This document shows positions 7,468-15,935 of a stretch of DNA of 30,741 nt, in pieces. The translations under genes were made by a program, and so were the position numbers. The notes under the pieces were generated by a model. That model was given only the letters and a program-made list of their open reading frames with translations. It was not told the origin of the DNA and did no database searches. The DNA is from an uncultured Mucilaginibacter sp. (lineage in GTDB: Bacteria > Bacteroidota > Bacteroidia > Sphingobacteriales > Sphingobacteriaceae), in NCBI RefSeq assembly GCF_946479965.1, contig NZ_CAMLHX010000051.1, positions 1 to 30,741 on the forward strand. The letters run 5' to 3'. Each line of letters opens with the position of its first letter. The stretch's first letter is position 1.

Positions 7468-8306
7468 ACTACTACGAAATGTCTTTTACCGTTGAAGATG
7501 AAGAGGGCTACCGCCGCGACTTACTGATAAACGCCTTAGGCGAAGTGGGTTTTGATACTTTTGAAGAGACAGAAAACGGTTTTAACGCTTATATACCTGT
7601 TGACGATTTTAACGAAGAACTGCTTACTGCAACGTTAAACCCTTTTTACGAACAGTTCCCGTTTAGTCATAAAGCCACCTTTATCGAACAAAAAAACTGG
7701 AACGAGGTATGGGAAAGCAATTTTGAACCCATTGTTATAGGCGACCATATCTCTGTGCGAGCCACGTTTCATGAGCCGCGCCCGGATGTGAAGTATGAGA
7801 TCGTAATAGACCCTAAAATGGCCTTTGGCACAGGGCACCATCAAACCACATCGATGATATTGCAACTAATGCTGGATGAGGACTTTACCGGTAAAAAGGT
7901 ATTGGATATGGGCTGCGGTACCGGCATTCTAGCCATAATGGCTGCTAAATTAAACGCTGCTGATATTACAGCTATTGATTACGACCCTGTTTGCTATGAG
8001 AGTACTATAGAGAATTCACAGCTTAACGGAATAACAAATATCAAGGCACTATGCGGATCAAAGGAAGCTATCCCCGCTGAGCAGTTTGATATTATATTGG
8101 CCAACATAAATCGTAACATACTGTTAGATCAAATGGATAAATATGCCGGAGTATTAAAAGCAGGCGGCGCCATATTTTTCAGTGGATTTTATGAAACACC
8201 CGATCTTGATATTATCACGCAGGCGGCTAGCCAGCTTTGTTTAAGTTATATATCGCACAAAAAAGACAAAGACTGGGTGGCGGCAAAATTTGTAAAACTT
8301 AGCTAA
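7464..8306 (+). CDS. prmA: Ribosomal protein L11 methyltransferase PrmA
   Basis: A 280-residue SAM-dependent methyltransferase that trimethylates ribosomal protein uL11. After an N-terminal substrate-recognition domain come the family signature DPKMAFGTGHHQTT (116-129), the SAM-binding glycine motif VLDMGCGTG (146-154) and the post-motif LANINRNIL (212-220). Its length is slightly below the E. coli form (293), with the difference probably in the N-terminal domain. It overlaps the upstream membrane protein gene by 4 bp and is followed after 5 bp by mpl, so it is part of one operon. Confidence 0.95.
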   Translation: MNYYEMSFTVEDEEGYRRDLLINALGEVGFDTFEETENGFNAYIPVDDFNEELLTATLNPFYEQFPFSHKATFIEQKNWNEVWESNFEPIVIGDHISVRATFHEPRPDVKYEIVIDPKMAFGTGHHQTTSMILQLMLDEDFTGKKVLDMGCGTGILAIMAAKLNAADITAIDYDPVCYESTIENSQLNGITNIKALCGSKEAIPAEQFDIILANINRNILLDQMDKYAGVLKAGGAIFFSGFYETPDLDIITQAASQLCLSYISHKKDKDWVAAKFVKLS

Positions 8307-8311
8307 ATAAT

Positions 8312-9664
8312 ATGAGAATACATTTTATAGCTATCGGCGGCGCGGCAATGCATAATCTTGCCATCGCGCTGCATAAGAAAGGATTTGAGGTAACCGGATC
8401 AGACGATGTGTTGTTTGAACCCTCAGTTTCGCGCCTTAAAAAGCATGGCATATTACCTGCCGAAAATGGCTGGTATCCTGAAAAGATTACTGCAGACTTG
8501 AATGCAGTTATACTAGGTATGCATGCCCGTGTGGATAATCCTGAACTGCTTAAAGCGCAGGAGCTGGGTTTAAAAGTATACTCATATCCCGAATATGTTT
8601 ATGAGCAATCAAAAGATAAGCAGCGTATAGTAATAGGTGGTAGTCATGGTAAAACTACCATTACGTCTATGATATTGCATGCCTTGCAGGCGGCGGGTAA
8701 AGATTTTGACTATCTGGTTGGCGCACAGCTGGAAGGTTTTGACACGATGGTAAAGCTAACCGCCGAAGCACCGGTTATGGTTATTGAGGGCGATGAATAC
8801 CTGGCTTCACCTATTGACAGGCGGCCCAAATTCCATTTGTACAAAGCCAATGTGGGCATAATAAGCGGCATCGCCTGGGACCATATCAACGTATTCCCGA
8901 CTTTTCAGGGCTATATTGATCAGTTTAAAATATTTATTGATACCATACAACCCGGCGGCAGGCTGATTTACAGCGAGGACGACGAGGTTTTAAACAAGGT
9001 TGTTACCGAAAGCACAGCCACCATAGATAAGCTGCCCTATACTTTGCCGGAGTATGTAATTGAAAACGGTATTACAACTATTATTTCCGAAGGAAAAAAA
9101 TATCCCCTACAGGTTTTTGGCGAGCATAACCTGCTGAACATGCAGGCGGCTCGCTTAGCCTGCGAAAGTCAGGGTATTTCTTCCGCTGATTTTTACAGTT
9201 ACATAACCACATTTAAAGGTGCGGCCCGCCGGTTGGAGCTTGTCGGGAAAAACGAAACGGCGGCTTTATATAAAGATTTTGCGCACTCACCCTCAAAACT
9301 ATCTGCAACTATTCATGCCGTTAAAACGCAGTTCCCGCAGCGGAAATTGATAGCTTGTATTGAGCTGCACACCTTTAGTAGCCTCAACAAGGAGTTTTTA
9401 GCAGAGTATGCCGGCACAATGGATGAAGCAGATGAGGCAATTGTCTTTATAGATAATAAAACTTTCGAGCAGAAGAAAATGGAGCCTTATCCGGCGGAAG
9501 TTGTGGAGCAGGCTTTTGCTCGTTCCATCACATTTTTTAACCAGCCGGCGCAACTTAAAACTTATTTGGAAAACGCAAAATTGCTGAATGCTAATTTGTT
9601 AATGATGAGTTCAGGAAATTTCGGAGGGATAGATCTTATTGAACTAAAAAATAAAATATTATAA
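8312..9664 (+). CDS. mpl: UDP-N-acetylmuramate:L-Ala-gamma-D-Glu-meso-DAP ligase (Mpl)
   Basis: A 450-residue Mur ligase family protein that reattaches recycled murein tripeptide to UDP-MurNAc. The N-terminus is a Rossmann-type UDP-binding motif, HFIAIGGAAMHNLA. The ATP P-loop GGSHGKTT lies at residues 109-116, and a Mur-ligase central region with EGDEYLASPIDRRPKF and ISGIAWDHINVF follows. The GGAAMHN variant of the first motif and the EGDEY.AS..D.RPKF signature favour Mpl over MurC. It starts 5 bp after prmA, suggesting co-expression. Confidence 0.92.
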   Translation: MRIHFIAIGGAAMHNLAIALHKKGFEVTGSDDVLFEPSVSRLKKHGILPAENGWYPEKITADLNAVILGMHARVDNPELLKAQELGLKVYSYPEYVYEQSKDKQRIVIGGSHGKTTITSMILHALQAAGKDFDYLVGAQLEGFDTMVKLTAEAPVMVIEGDEYLASPIDRRPKFHLYKANVGIISGIAWDHINVFPTFQGYIDQFKIFIDTIQPGGRLIYSEDDEVLNKVVTESTATIDKLPYTLPEYVIENGITTIISEGKKYPLQVFGEHNLLNMQAARLACESQGISSADFYSYITTFKGAARRLELVGKNETAALYKDFAHSPSKLSATIHAVKTQFPQRKLIACIELHTFSSLNKEFLAEYAGTMDEADEAIVFIDNKTFEQKKMEPYPAEVVEQAFARSITFFNQPAQLKTYLENAKLLNANLLMMSSGNFGGIDLIELKNKIL

Positions 9665-9670
9665 TTATTA

Positions 9671-9699
9671 TTTGGTTTTCAAAAAAAATAGTAACTTTA
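9671..9699 (+). promoter_or_regulatory. Candidate promoter for the XRE regulator gene
   Basis: TTTG (9671-9674), a 17-bp spacer, then TAACTTTA (9692-9699), one mismatch from TAnnTTTG. It lies about 38 bp upstream of the 9738 start and would separate the regulator from the preceding operon. Confidence 0.45.
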
Positions 9700-9737
9700 T
9701 TAACTATTGAGAAACCCTTACCACTATTTGAGCTAAA

Positions 9738-10079
9738 ATGAAGTCATTAGGAAAAAAAATCAGGTTACTACGTCATCAAAAAGGATGGAGCCAGGAAGAT
9801 GTTGCAAAACGCCTTGACATATCTATTCCTGCTTTTTCCAAGATCGAAACCGGGATAACAGATATCAACCTGTCTCGTTTAGAGCAGATCTCTACCCTGT
9901 TTGAAATGACGGTGGTGCAGTTGCTTACCTTTAACGACCACGAACAAGAGCAAAAATTTGTTAATGAACTGGAGGTGGTAAATAAGAAGTTAACCGATCG
10001 GGAGATAGAGATAATAGACCTGCAAAAGAAAGTTATTGAACTTTTTGAAGAGTTACGCCATAACAAAGCTACTGCTTAA
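9738..10079 (+). CDS. XRE-family helix-turn-helix regulator with C-terminal coiled coil
   Basis: A 113-residue DNA-binding protein. Residues about 6-62 form a Cro/C1-type HTH (IRLLRHQKGWSQEDVAKRL, then ISIPAFSKIETGITDI). The remaining 45 residues are highly charged with a heptad-like pattern (NELEVVNKKLTDREIEIIDL, then QKKVIELFEEL), predicting a parallel coiled-coil dimerisation tail instead of a ligand domain. It follows mpl by 73 bp and is convergent with the GNAT-like gene. Proteins of this shape are common single regulators in Sphingobacteriaceae. The target is not visible here. Confidence 0.88.
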   Translation: MKSLGKKIRLLRHQKGWSQEDVAKRLDISIPAFSKIETGITDINLSRLEQISTLFEMTVVQLLTFNDHEQEQKFVNELEVVNKKLTDREIEIIDLQKKVIELFEELRHNKATA

Positions 10080-10102
10080 GCTAGTAAACGTAATTTCTGC
10101 CC

Positions 10103-11221
10103 TTAAAAAATATAACGCATAGTAAGATGCTTGTTGGCAAATGTTGCGCCCATTGAGTGGTGAAGCGCCAACATTTTCTCATTAAAATCTCCTACCCACG
10201 ATAGTTCCAAGGTATCATACTGATCAAGCGGTAAAACATAATCGCCTAAAGTGATAAACAAGGCCGACTCAATGCCGTGATTTTGAAACTTTTTCTTCGT
10301 CCCCATTACAATGGCACGCATACGGTTAACACCCTTCCATCTGCGGTAAACAAATATTAATTTCCCTATCAGGTTCAGTTTGCCTTTAAGCGGTTTTATC
10401 ATTTGGTTGGCATCCGGCAGTACAATATTAAATGCGGCGGGTTCGCCGTTTACATAGGCAAACCATATCAGCTTTTCATCTAAAATGGGTTTCATTTTAT
10501 TAAAGCTTTCCAATATGGTGCCGTAGTTTATGGGTACAAAGTTTTCGAAATCGGCCCACGCATCGTTGTAAATTTCAACAAAATCGGCAGCAAACTTATC
10601 TATCTCTTTTACTTTTAAGTGCTTAAACTCGTATCCCGGCTTTTGCGATACCCAGCGGGCTATTTTTTCAAACCGGGCCGGAAACGGAACGCGCGGAGAC
10701 AGCTGGTTGGTTATTTGCTCGTAAAGTGTTTTAAAGCCATACATTTCAAAAAGGTTACGGTAGTAGGGCAGATGGTAATTCATTCCGTATGATGGAGGTG
10801 CAAAACCTTCAACCAACAGGCCCCAAAAAGTATCGTTCTCGCCAAAGTTAATGGGGCCGTCCATGGCTTGCATCCCATTTTGCTGTAACCAGCTTTTAGC
10901 CGTATTAAATAATAAGTTGGCTGCAGTCTGGTTGTCTATACATTCAAAAAAGCCAATGCCGCCGGTAGGCTGCTCATAGTTATACGCTTTTTTATTGTTG
11001 ATGAAAGCAGCAATACGGCCAATCAGTTTACCCGCATCATCTTTAAGTATCCATCTAATACACTTCCCAAATTGGTGGAAGTTGTTTTTTTTCGGATCAA
11101 ATACCGCTTCAACATCATTATCAAGAGGGCAAACCCAATTCTCATCGTCCTTATAAATGGCGCGCGCCACATCTAAAAACGCCTTTTTTGTTTTGTTATC
11201 CGTTACTTCTAAAATCGTCAT
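10103..11221 (-). CDS. GNAT-like acyltransferase family protein, 372 aa
   Basis: The best match by eye is the Bacteroidota/YghO-type family of GNAT-fold N-acetyltransferase-like proteins. It starts with TDNKTKKAFLDVARAIYKDD and has a central GPINFGENDTFWGLLVEGF block. The C-terminal GNAT half includes GEPAAFNIVLPD and LELSWVGDFNEKMLALHHSM, which fits the acetyl-CoA-binding region followed by the last family helix. The substrate is unknown. The gene is convergent with the XRE gene and lies downstream of the acidic small protein, with a terminator-like hairpin in between. Confidence 0.7.
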   Translation of the reverse strand: MTILEVTDNKTKKAFLDVARAIYKDDENWVCPLDNDVEAVFDPKKNNFHQFGKCIRWILKDDAGKLIGRIAAFINNKKAYNYEQPTGGIGFFECIDNQTAANLLFNTAKSWLQQNGMQAMDGPINFGENDTFWGLLVEGFAPPSYGMNYHLPYYRNLFEMYGFKTLYEQITNQLSPRVPFPARFEKIARWVSQKPGYEFKHLKVKEIDKFAADFVEIYNDAWADFENFVPINYGTILESFNKMKPILDEKLIWFAYVNGEPAAFNIVLPDANQMIKPLKGKLNLIGKLIFVYRRWKGVNRMRAIVMGTKKKFQNHGIESALFITLGDYVLPLDQYDTLELSWVGDFNEKMLALHHSMGATFANKHLTMRYIF

Positions 11222-11243
11222 TCAATATTTAAAAATGCCTGTA

Positions 11244-11284
11244 TATAAAAAAGCATCCGCAGGCATTAAACCTACGAATGCTTT
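11244..11284 (-). terminator. Terminator hairpin after the acidic small protein, with an alternative pairing
   Basis: On the minus strand AAAGCATTCGTAGG pairs with CCTGCGGATGCTTT over 14 positions (two G-U wobbles), 7-nt loop, followed by a T-run at 11252-11246. The wobbles become C-A mismatches on the plus strand, so the structure is oriented for minus-strand RNA. The distal arm can also pair with a downstream word (see findings). Confidence 0.75.
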
Positions 11285-11306
11285 CAATTATATTAATAAA
11301 TATTAT

Positions 11307-11495
11307 TTAAAAATCGTCGTCATCGTCCTCGTCACCAAAATTTTCAAAAGCAAGATCATCTAACGGACCATCAAAATCGTCTTCATCTTCTACTACTTTT
11401 CCTTTTGTGCCGGTCTCTAACGAATCATCGTCATCATCATCTTCCTCTGTGCTCTTAGGAATGTTTTTGTTGGCATTTTTTCTTGGCGCTCCCAT
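11307..11495 (-). CDS. Small highly acidic protein, 62 aa
   Basis: The first 15 residues are basic and Asn/Lys-rich (MGAPRKNANKNIPKS). The rest is dominated by Asp and Glu, with DDDDDD near residue 19 and a C-terminal DEDDDDDF. It is probably disordered. The protein resembles short acidic hypothetical proteins that recur near this position in Bacteroidota genomes, but that is recollection and was not checked by search. A real gene is supported by an ATG start and a well-formed terminator 23 bp past the stop. Possible roles include binding of basic proteins or metal ions; nothing in the sequence decides this. It lies between scpB and the GNAT-like gene on the same strand. Confidence 0.7.
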   Translation of the reverse strand: MGAPRKNANKNIPKSTEEDDDDDDSLETGTKGKVVEDEDDFDGPLDDLAFENFGDEDDDDDF

Positions 11496-11601
11496 GTGCG
11501 GTGAATTAGTATTTGTATATAGTTTAGTATTTAGTAATAACGCAGTGTTATTTATTAGTAAAAATAATTAAAAATCATTTTCAAAGAAAAACAAATGAAA
11601 A

Positions 11602-12162
11602 TTAATCCGCCTGTTCGCCAATTGTCGACGAATTATCTGCAAGTTCCTTTAAATGAGGCAATTCATCAATGCTGTTAATGCCAAAGTAATCCATAAACTG
11701 CCCGCTTGTACTATAAAGTAAGGGTTTTCCTACCGTGTCTGATTTACCCGCGATGCTTATCAGTTCTTTTTCCAGCAGTTTTTGTATGGAGTAATCGCAG
11801 TTAACTCCCCGTATCTGCTCAATCTCTGTTTTTGTAACCGGTTGCTTGTAGGCAACTACCGCAAGGGTCTCTAAAGCAGCTTGACTCAGCTTCTTTTTTG
11901 ATCGCTGCAATTGCAGCAAATTCACTATCGGATGAAAAGTTTTTTTGGTAAGAAACTGGTATCCGTTGTTAATGTTCACCAGTTCAATGGCCAGGTTATC
12001 TTCGTCGTATTTTAGTTTGATAGCGGCAATATATCCTTTTACTTCTTCGGCGGTATAGTCGCGCTCAAATACTGTTTGCAGGCAGTAAATTATCTCTTCA
12101 ATACGTATGCTTTGTTCTGATGCGAAAATTAACGCCTCAATATAAAGTTCCGGCTGCTCCAT
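11602..12162 (-). CDS. scpB: Segregation and condensation protein ScpB
   Basis: A 186-residue kleisin-associated subunit that works with ScpA and SMC in chromosome condensation and partitioning. It has the family's two winged-helix domains. The second contains the signature LSQAALETLAVVAYKQPVTK and the downstream TEIEQIRGVNCDYSIQKLLE, then IAGKSDTVGKPLLYSTSGQF and FGINSIDELP. Length is typical. scpA is not adjacent in this window. The acidic small protein follows on the same strand after 106 bp. Confidence 0.94.
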   Translation of the reverse strand: MEQPELYIEALIFASEQSIRIEEIIYCLQTVFERDYTAEEVKGYIAAIKLKYDEDNLAIELVNINNGYQFLTKKTFHPIVNLLQLQRSKKKLSQAALETLAVVAYKQPVTKTEIEQIRGVNCDYSIQKLLEKELISIAGKSDTVGKPLLYSTSGQFMDYFGINSIDELPHLKELADNSSTIGEQAD

Positions 12163-12388
12163 TCCCCTAAATTACTAATCTTTCTGTTTACGGCAAATTT
12201 TATCATACTGCCCTGTATTCTACTTAATAGAAATATATTTTACTCTTTTTGGGAGTATATTATACTTAAAGTAAATTTTTATTCCTGAAAGAAGTATGAA
12301 AGACACGCACGCTAAAATCCATAGTTTTTTAATTGCGTAGTTACTGTAAAATAACCCACCAGTAATTAATATTAAAATAACATCAGCT

Positions 12389-13084
12389 ATGAAAACAGAA
12401 ACACTATTGGAAAGCGAAAGCGCGGGTATTGGCCGCCGGTCGTTTTTACGTTATGCAGGCATAGGCCTGGCCGGAGCGGGTATATTAGCCGCCGGCGCGT
12501 GTAAAAAAAGCAATCCTAACGATGGCATGAGCAATGGCATTGACATTGGTGCCCAGGGCGATTTTGCCATTTTAAACTACGCTTACGCTCTGGAGCAATT
12601 AGAAGCAGCGTTTTATACCCAGGTTGTGGCAACCATGTATACAGGCGCTACTACTGATGAGATCGCTTTGTTTACTGACATTCGCGACCACGAACTTGCT
12701 CACCGCGAATTTTTTAAAGCCGCTTTAGGTACCAACGCTATACAGGCGCTTACTCCTGATTTTACCTCGGTTAATTTCAGTAATAAAGCCAGCGTTTTAG
12801 CCACCGCGCAGGCATTTGAAGATCTGGGTGTTTCTGCCTACAATGGTGCCGGCTACTTGATAAAAAATGCCGATTATTTAACCATAGCAGGCAAAATTGT
12901 TTCTGTTGAGGCAAGGCATGCGGCATACATACGCAATTTAGTAAACCCGGGCAGTTTTGCCGATGGTACTATATTGGATGGTTTTGGTATGGATAAACCT
13001 AAAACAATACCGATGGTATTAGGTACCGCCAATACCTTTTTGAAAACTAAGGTGAATGCTTCTGCATATGGTTACACAGTTTAA
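12389..13084 (+). CDS. Exported ferritin-like domain protein, Tat-type lipoprotein leader
   Basis: A 231-residue protein. The leader has a twin-arginine motif (GRRSFLRYAG) and a hydrophobic stretch ending in a lipobox-like LAAGAC with C38, so it is predicted to be a Tat-exported lipoprotein. The mature part is a four-helix ferritin-like domain of the Rds1/desiccation-related type. Its helix signatures are LNYAYALEQLEAAFY, RDHELAHREFF, FEDLGVSAYNGAGY and VEARHAAYI, which supply Glu and His residues in a diiron-like pattern. Substrate and metal are not established for the family. The paralogous 13097 gene follows after 12 bp, so both are cotranscribed. The 226-bp gap upstream contains AT-rich palindromes (TACTC/GAGTA near 12240-12257) but no clear promoter match. 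Confidence 0.85.
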   Translation: MKTETLLESESAGIGRRSFLRYAGIGLAGAGILAAGACKKSNPNDGMSNGIDIGAQGDFAILNYAYALEQLEAAFYTQVVATMYTGATTDEIALFTDIRDHELAHREFFKAALGTNAIQALTPDFTSVNFSNKASVLATAQAFEDLGVSAYNGAGYLIKNADYLTIAGKIVSVEARHAAYIRNLVNPGSFADGTILDGFGMDKPKTIPMVLGTANTFLKTKVNASAYGYTV

Positions 13085-13096
13085 ACAATAACGATC

Positions 13097-13936
13097 ATGA
13101 ATATACTTGGTATAATAGAAGAAATAGAAAAGGTTGATCCGGAGTTTAAGGACAGGGTTAGCCCGCGCCGCGCGGCAATTAGAAATATTACGAGCTTTGG
13201 TTCTAAGGTAGCCATAGCTGCTATGCCGTTTGCTTTTGCTACGTTGTTTAAAAAGGCTTATGGCCAAAGCGCTACGCCATCTGTAGCGGATGTGCTTAAC
13301 TACGCTTTAAAACTAGAATACCTGGAAGCGGCATTTTACAATACAGGTGTTGCATCGTCGTTAGGTTTTACTGCCGCAGAAAAAGCGTATATGGTTACTA
13401 TTCAAGGCCACGAAAACGCGCACGTTACGTTTTTGAAAAATGTTTTAGGCGGCGCAGCTGTTTCACAGTCAACACAAGGTACAGCCGGTGTGTACGATTT
13501 TACCGCAGGCGGCACTTTCACAACAGTTTTCACCAGTGTTGATACTTTCTTCGCTGTTGCTCAAGCACTGGAAGACACAGGCGTAAGAGCTTATAAGGGC
13601 CAGGCACCAAACTTGCAAAAAGACGGGGTAGCACTATCAGCAGCCTTAAATATCCATTCTGTTGAAGCGCGCCATGCCTCGGCAGTCCGCCAGATCCGTA
13701 GAATGCGGGGTGCCGCTACAACCAAACCCTGGATAACAGGTGCCAACGATACCGGAATTGCTGCTGTTAATGGCAATTATGCCGGCGAGGATAATATTTC
13801 GCAAGGCGGAGTTAACATCACCAGTTTAGCAGGTGTGGGCGGTGCTATCTCGGTTAACGCAGCTACTGCAAGCTTTGATGAACCGTTAACTATGGCGCAA
13901 GTGCTGCCTTTGGTTACGCCTTTTGGAGTTAAATAA
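13097..13936 (+). CDS. Second exported ferritin-like domain protein, 279 aa
   Basis: A paralogue of the preceding gene with the same four helix signatures: LNYALKLEYLEAAFY, QGHENAHVTFL, ALEDTGVRAYKG and HSVEARHASAV. It has a longer N-terminus with a twin-arginine-like SPRRAAIRN and a hydrophobic segment around residues 36-50, but no lipobox cysteine. It is therefore probably periplasmic or weakly anchored, where the first is lipid-anchored. A 60-residue C-terminal extension rich in Gly, Ala and Asn is absent from the first copy. Conserved pairing of two such genes suggests a hetero-complex; this is inference. A terminator follows. Confidence 0.85.
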   Translation: MNILGIIEEIEKVDPEFKDRVSPRRAAIRNITSFGSKVAIAAMPFAFATLFKKAYGQSATPSVADVLNYALKLEYLEAAFYNTGVASSLGFTAAEKAYMVTIQGHENAHVTFLKNVLGGAAVSQSTQGTAGVYDFTAGGTFTTVFTSVDTFFAVAQALEDTGVRAYKGQAPNLQKDGVALSAALNIHSVEARHASAVRQIRRMRGAATTKPWITGANDTGIAAVNGNYAGEDNISQGGVNITSLAGVGGAISVNAATASFDEPLTMAQVLPLVTPFGVK

Positions 13937-13955
13937 GAAAGTTGGATTAATAATT

Positions 13956-13987
13956 AGGTCGCCTTGTCATAGGGCGGCCTTTTTTAT
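13956..13987 (+). terminator. Rho-independent terminator of the ferritin-like operon
   Basis: AGGTCGCC (13956-13963) pairs with GGCGGCCT (13973-13980), with one U-G wobble and a 9-nt loop, followed by TTTTTT. It separates this operon from the convergent mqnC. Confidence 0.9.
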
Positions 13988-13988
13988 T

Positions 13989-15113
13989 TTAATAATTAAT
14001 AACCTGCTCCTCCAACTCCGCAGGTGTTTCGCGCCATTCGTATTTCTGATTGCGCAGCTGCGGTTCAAACCCTGCTTCGGCAATGGAGTTTTGGATGCCT
14101 TTAGCTGTAAAGCGATGGGGCGCGCCTGCGGCAGATACCACGTTCTCTTCAATCATAATAGACCCAAAATCATTAGCGCCAGCATGCAAGCACAACTGTG
14201 CCACCTGTTTGCCAACGGTTAACCACGAGGCCTGGATGTTTTTAATATTAGGCAGCATGATTCGACTCAGGGCTATCATCCGGATATACTCATCGCCAGA
14301 TACGTTATTGGTTATGCCGCGCACTTTACGCAAAAGCGTTCCGTCGTCCTGAAAAGGCCATGGGATAAAAGCTACAAAACCATAATGCCCTTCGGGTTTT
14401 TCGGCCTGTACCTCGCGGATCCAAACCAGATGCTCAAAACGTTCCTCAATGGTTTCAACGTGTCCAAACATCATAGTTGCCGATGACGGCAAATTAAGCT
14501 GATGTGCGGCACGCATTACATCCAGCCACTCTTGCCCGCCGCACTTACCTTTTGATATCAGGCGGCGCACACGGTCGTTCAATATTTCGGCCCCTGCACC
14601 CGGTAAGGAATCTAAACCCGCGGCTTTCATAGCGCTGAGCACATCATAATGACTCATGTTTTCCAACTTGGCAACGTGCGCAATCTCCGGCGGACCTAAT
14701 GAATGTAGTTTAAGCGAAGGATAAAGTTCTTTTAACTGTTTAAACAGATCAGTATAAAACTGAAGACCCAGTTCAGGATGGTGGCCGCCCTGCAGCAGCA
14801 GCTGATCACCGCCGTAACGGAAGGTTTCTTCTATTTTCTGTTTATACGTTTCGATATCCGTTATATAGCTGTCTTCGTGCCCGGGCCTGCGGAAGAAATT
14901 GCAGAACTTGCAGTTGGCTATACAAACGTTGGTGGTGTTTACATTGCGGTCTATCTGCCAGGTTACTTTACCGTGTGGCACTTGCTTTTTACGCAGCTCG
15001 TTGGCAACATAAGCCAGATCAGCAGTAGGGGCGTTATGGTAAAGATATACGCCCTCTTCCATACTCAAAAAATCAAATTGCGAAGCGCGTAATAACAGAT
15101 CGGCAGTATTCAT
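13989..15113 (-). CDS. mqnC: Cyclic dehypoxanthinyl futalosine synthase MqnC
   Basis: A 374-residue radical SAM enzyme of the futalosine route to menaquinone, cyclising dehypoxanthine futalosine. The [4Fe-4S] cluster motif is C64-x3-C68-x2-C71 (NVCIANCKFCNF). It is followed by LLLQGGHHPELGL, SLGPPEIAHVA, LPGAGAEIL and GHVETIEERFEHL, all characteristic of MqnC and distinguishing it from MqnE. I use the ATG at 15113; a TTG two codons earlier gives no better start. No other mqn gene is adjacent. It implies this organism makes menaquinone by the futalosine pathway, with the remaining genes elsewhere. Confidence 0.95.
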   Translation of the reverse strand: MNTADLLLRASQFDFLSMEEGVYLYHNAPTADLAYVANELRKKQVPHGKVTWQIDRNVNTTNVCIANCKFCNFFRRPGHEDSYITDIETYKQKIEETFRYGGDQLLLQGGHHPELGLQFYTDLFKQLKELYPSLKLHSLGPPEIAHVAKLENMSHYDVLSAMKAAGLDSLPGAGAEILNDRVRRLISKGKCGGQEWLDVMRAAHQLNLPSSATMMFGHVETIEERFEHLVWIREVQAEKPEGHYGFVAFIPWPFQDDGTLLRKVRGITNNVSGDEYIRMIALSRIMLPNIKNIQASWLTVGKQVAQLCLHAGANDFGSIMIEENVVSAAGAPHRFTAKGIQNSIAEAGFEPQLRNQKYEWRETPAELEEQVINY

Positions 15114-15136
15114 ATACAAATATACACAGTGTAAGC

Positions 15137-15164
15137 TTAAAGGTGAAAGTTTAAAGGCGAAAGG
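15137..15164. repeat. 14-bp direct repeat upstream of mqnC
   Basis: TTAAAGGTGAAAGT (15137-15150) is followed directly by TTAAAGGCGAAAGG (15151-15164), a two-copy 14-bp tandem with two differences. It is 24 bp upstream of the mqnC start, so it would lie in the leader or promoter region. Confidence 0.6.
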
Positions 15165-15225
15165 TGTTGGTGGGGTGACAATAGTTATCAGCTAATCGCG
15201 CATCAATAGCGTAAAGCCGAAGTGA

Positions 15226-15693
15226 TTACTCGTCGGGTTTAACTTTAGTTTTCTTTTTATCTAATATGTAAATATCTATAATCTTCTTAACTGTAAACCT
15301 GGAGTTATTACTTCCGAGGTGACCATATTTCCCTTCTTCGTAAGTGCCAACAACATCAATAATTAAATATTTTTTCCAATAATTTTCATGTACATTCTTA
15401 AGTAATTTAAGGTGTTTCGCCGATACTTCTAAGTTGTCGGGTATGTTTAAATCCGCGTTGATATTTATATTCTGATTGCATTTTTTGTCAGGGGAAAGGC
15501 CCCAGTATTCTTCTGCTCCACTGTAAACAAAACGGGTATAGACTAGCTGTTTTTTATGGTTGGGCATATCACATGCGCTTATAAATTCAGGATAAGACAT
15601 GCTAAGCACTTGCGGCAATAGCACATCGTTCCTACTTTGACCAAACAGGAATTGGGTTGTAAGTGCTAAGGCAATGAGCAGTGTTAATCTCAT
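15226..15693 (-). CDS. Secreted protein of unknown function, 155 aa
   Basis: The N-terminal export signal is MRLTLLIALALTTQFLFGQS, with likely cleavage after FGQS. The mature part (about 135 residues) has two cysteines (SACDMPNHKK and DKKCNQN), a central YWKKYLIIDVVGTYEEGKYG segment and a lysine-rich C-terminus. I do not recognise a family. It is a lone minus-strand gene upstream of mqnC and divergent from the SnoaL-like gene. The 242 bp between the two starts (15694-15935) shows no clear promoter match or repeat. Confidence 0.75.
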   Translation of the reverse strand: MRLTLLIALALTTQFLFGQSRNDVLLPQVLSMSYPEFISACDMPNHKKQLVYTRFVYSGAEEYWGLSPDKKCNQNININADLNIPDNLEVSAKHLKLLKNVHENYWKKYLIIDVVGTYEEGKYGHLGSNNSRFTVKKIIDIYILDKKKTKVKPDE

Positions 15694-15935
15694 AGGTGAT
15701 TATTTTGAACAGCTATTATCTATAAATGTAACATCCTTCATTAAACGAAACAAATTCACCTTGTTTTACTTTATTGATTACTGGTGTTATTTATAAAATA
15801 GATGTGTGGTTGTGGGTTTTATAGAAACGCCTGGTGAGCGTAGGCGAAATAGCAAGGTTAGCGGATCAATTGTAAAAACTTATTCATAAATTTAAGACAG
15901 CTACACAAGTAGCGTTTATCTATAACTCACACCAC

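Noticed and set aside
12163..12388. Riboswitch upstream of the ferritin-like genes
   Set aside because: The AT-rich palindromes there are short, and no recognised aptamer features are visible.
14778..15092. 104-codon plus-strand frame
   Set aside because: Antisense to the radical SAM region of mqnC, with no features of its own.
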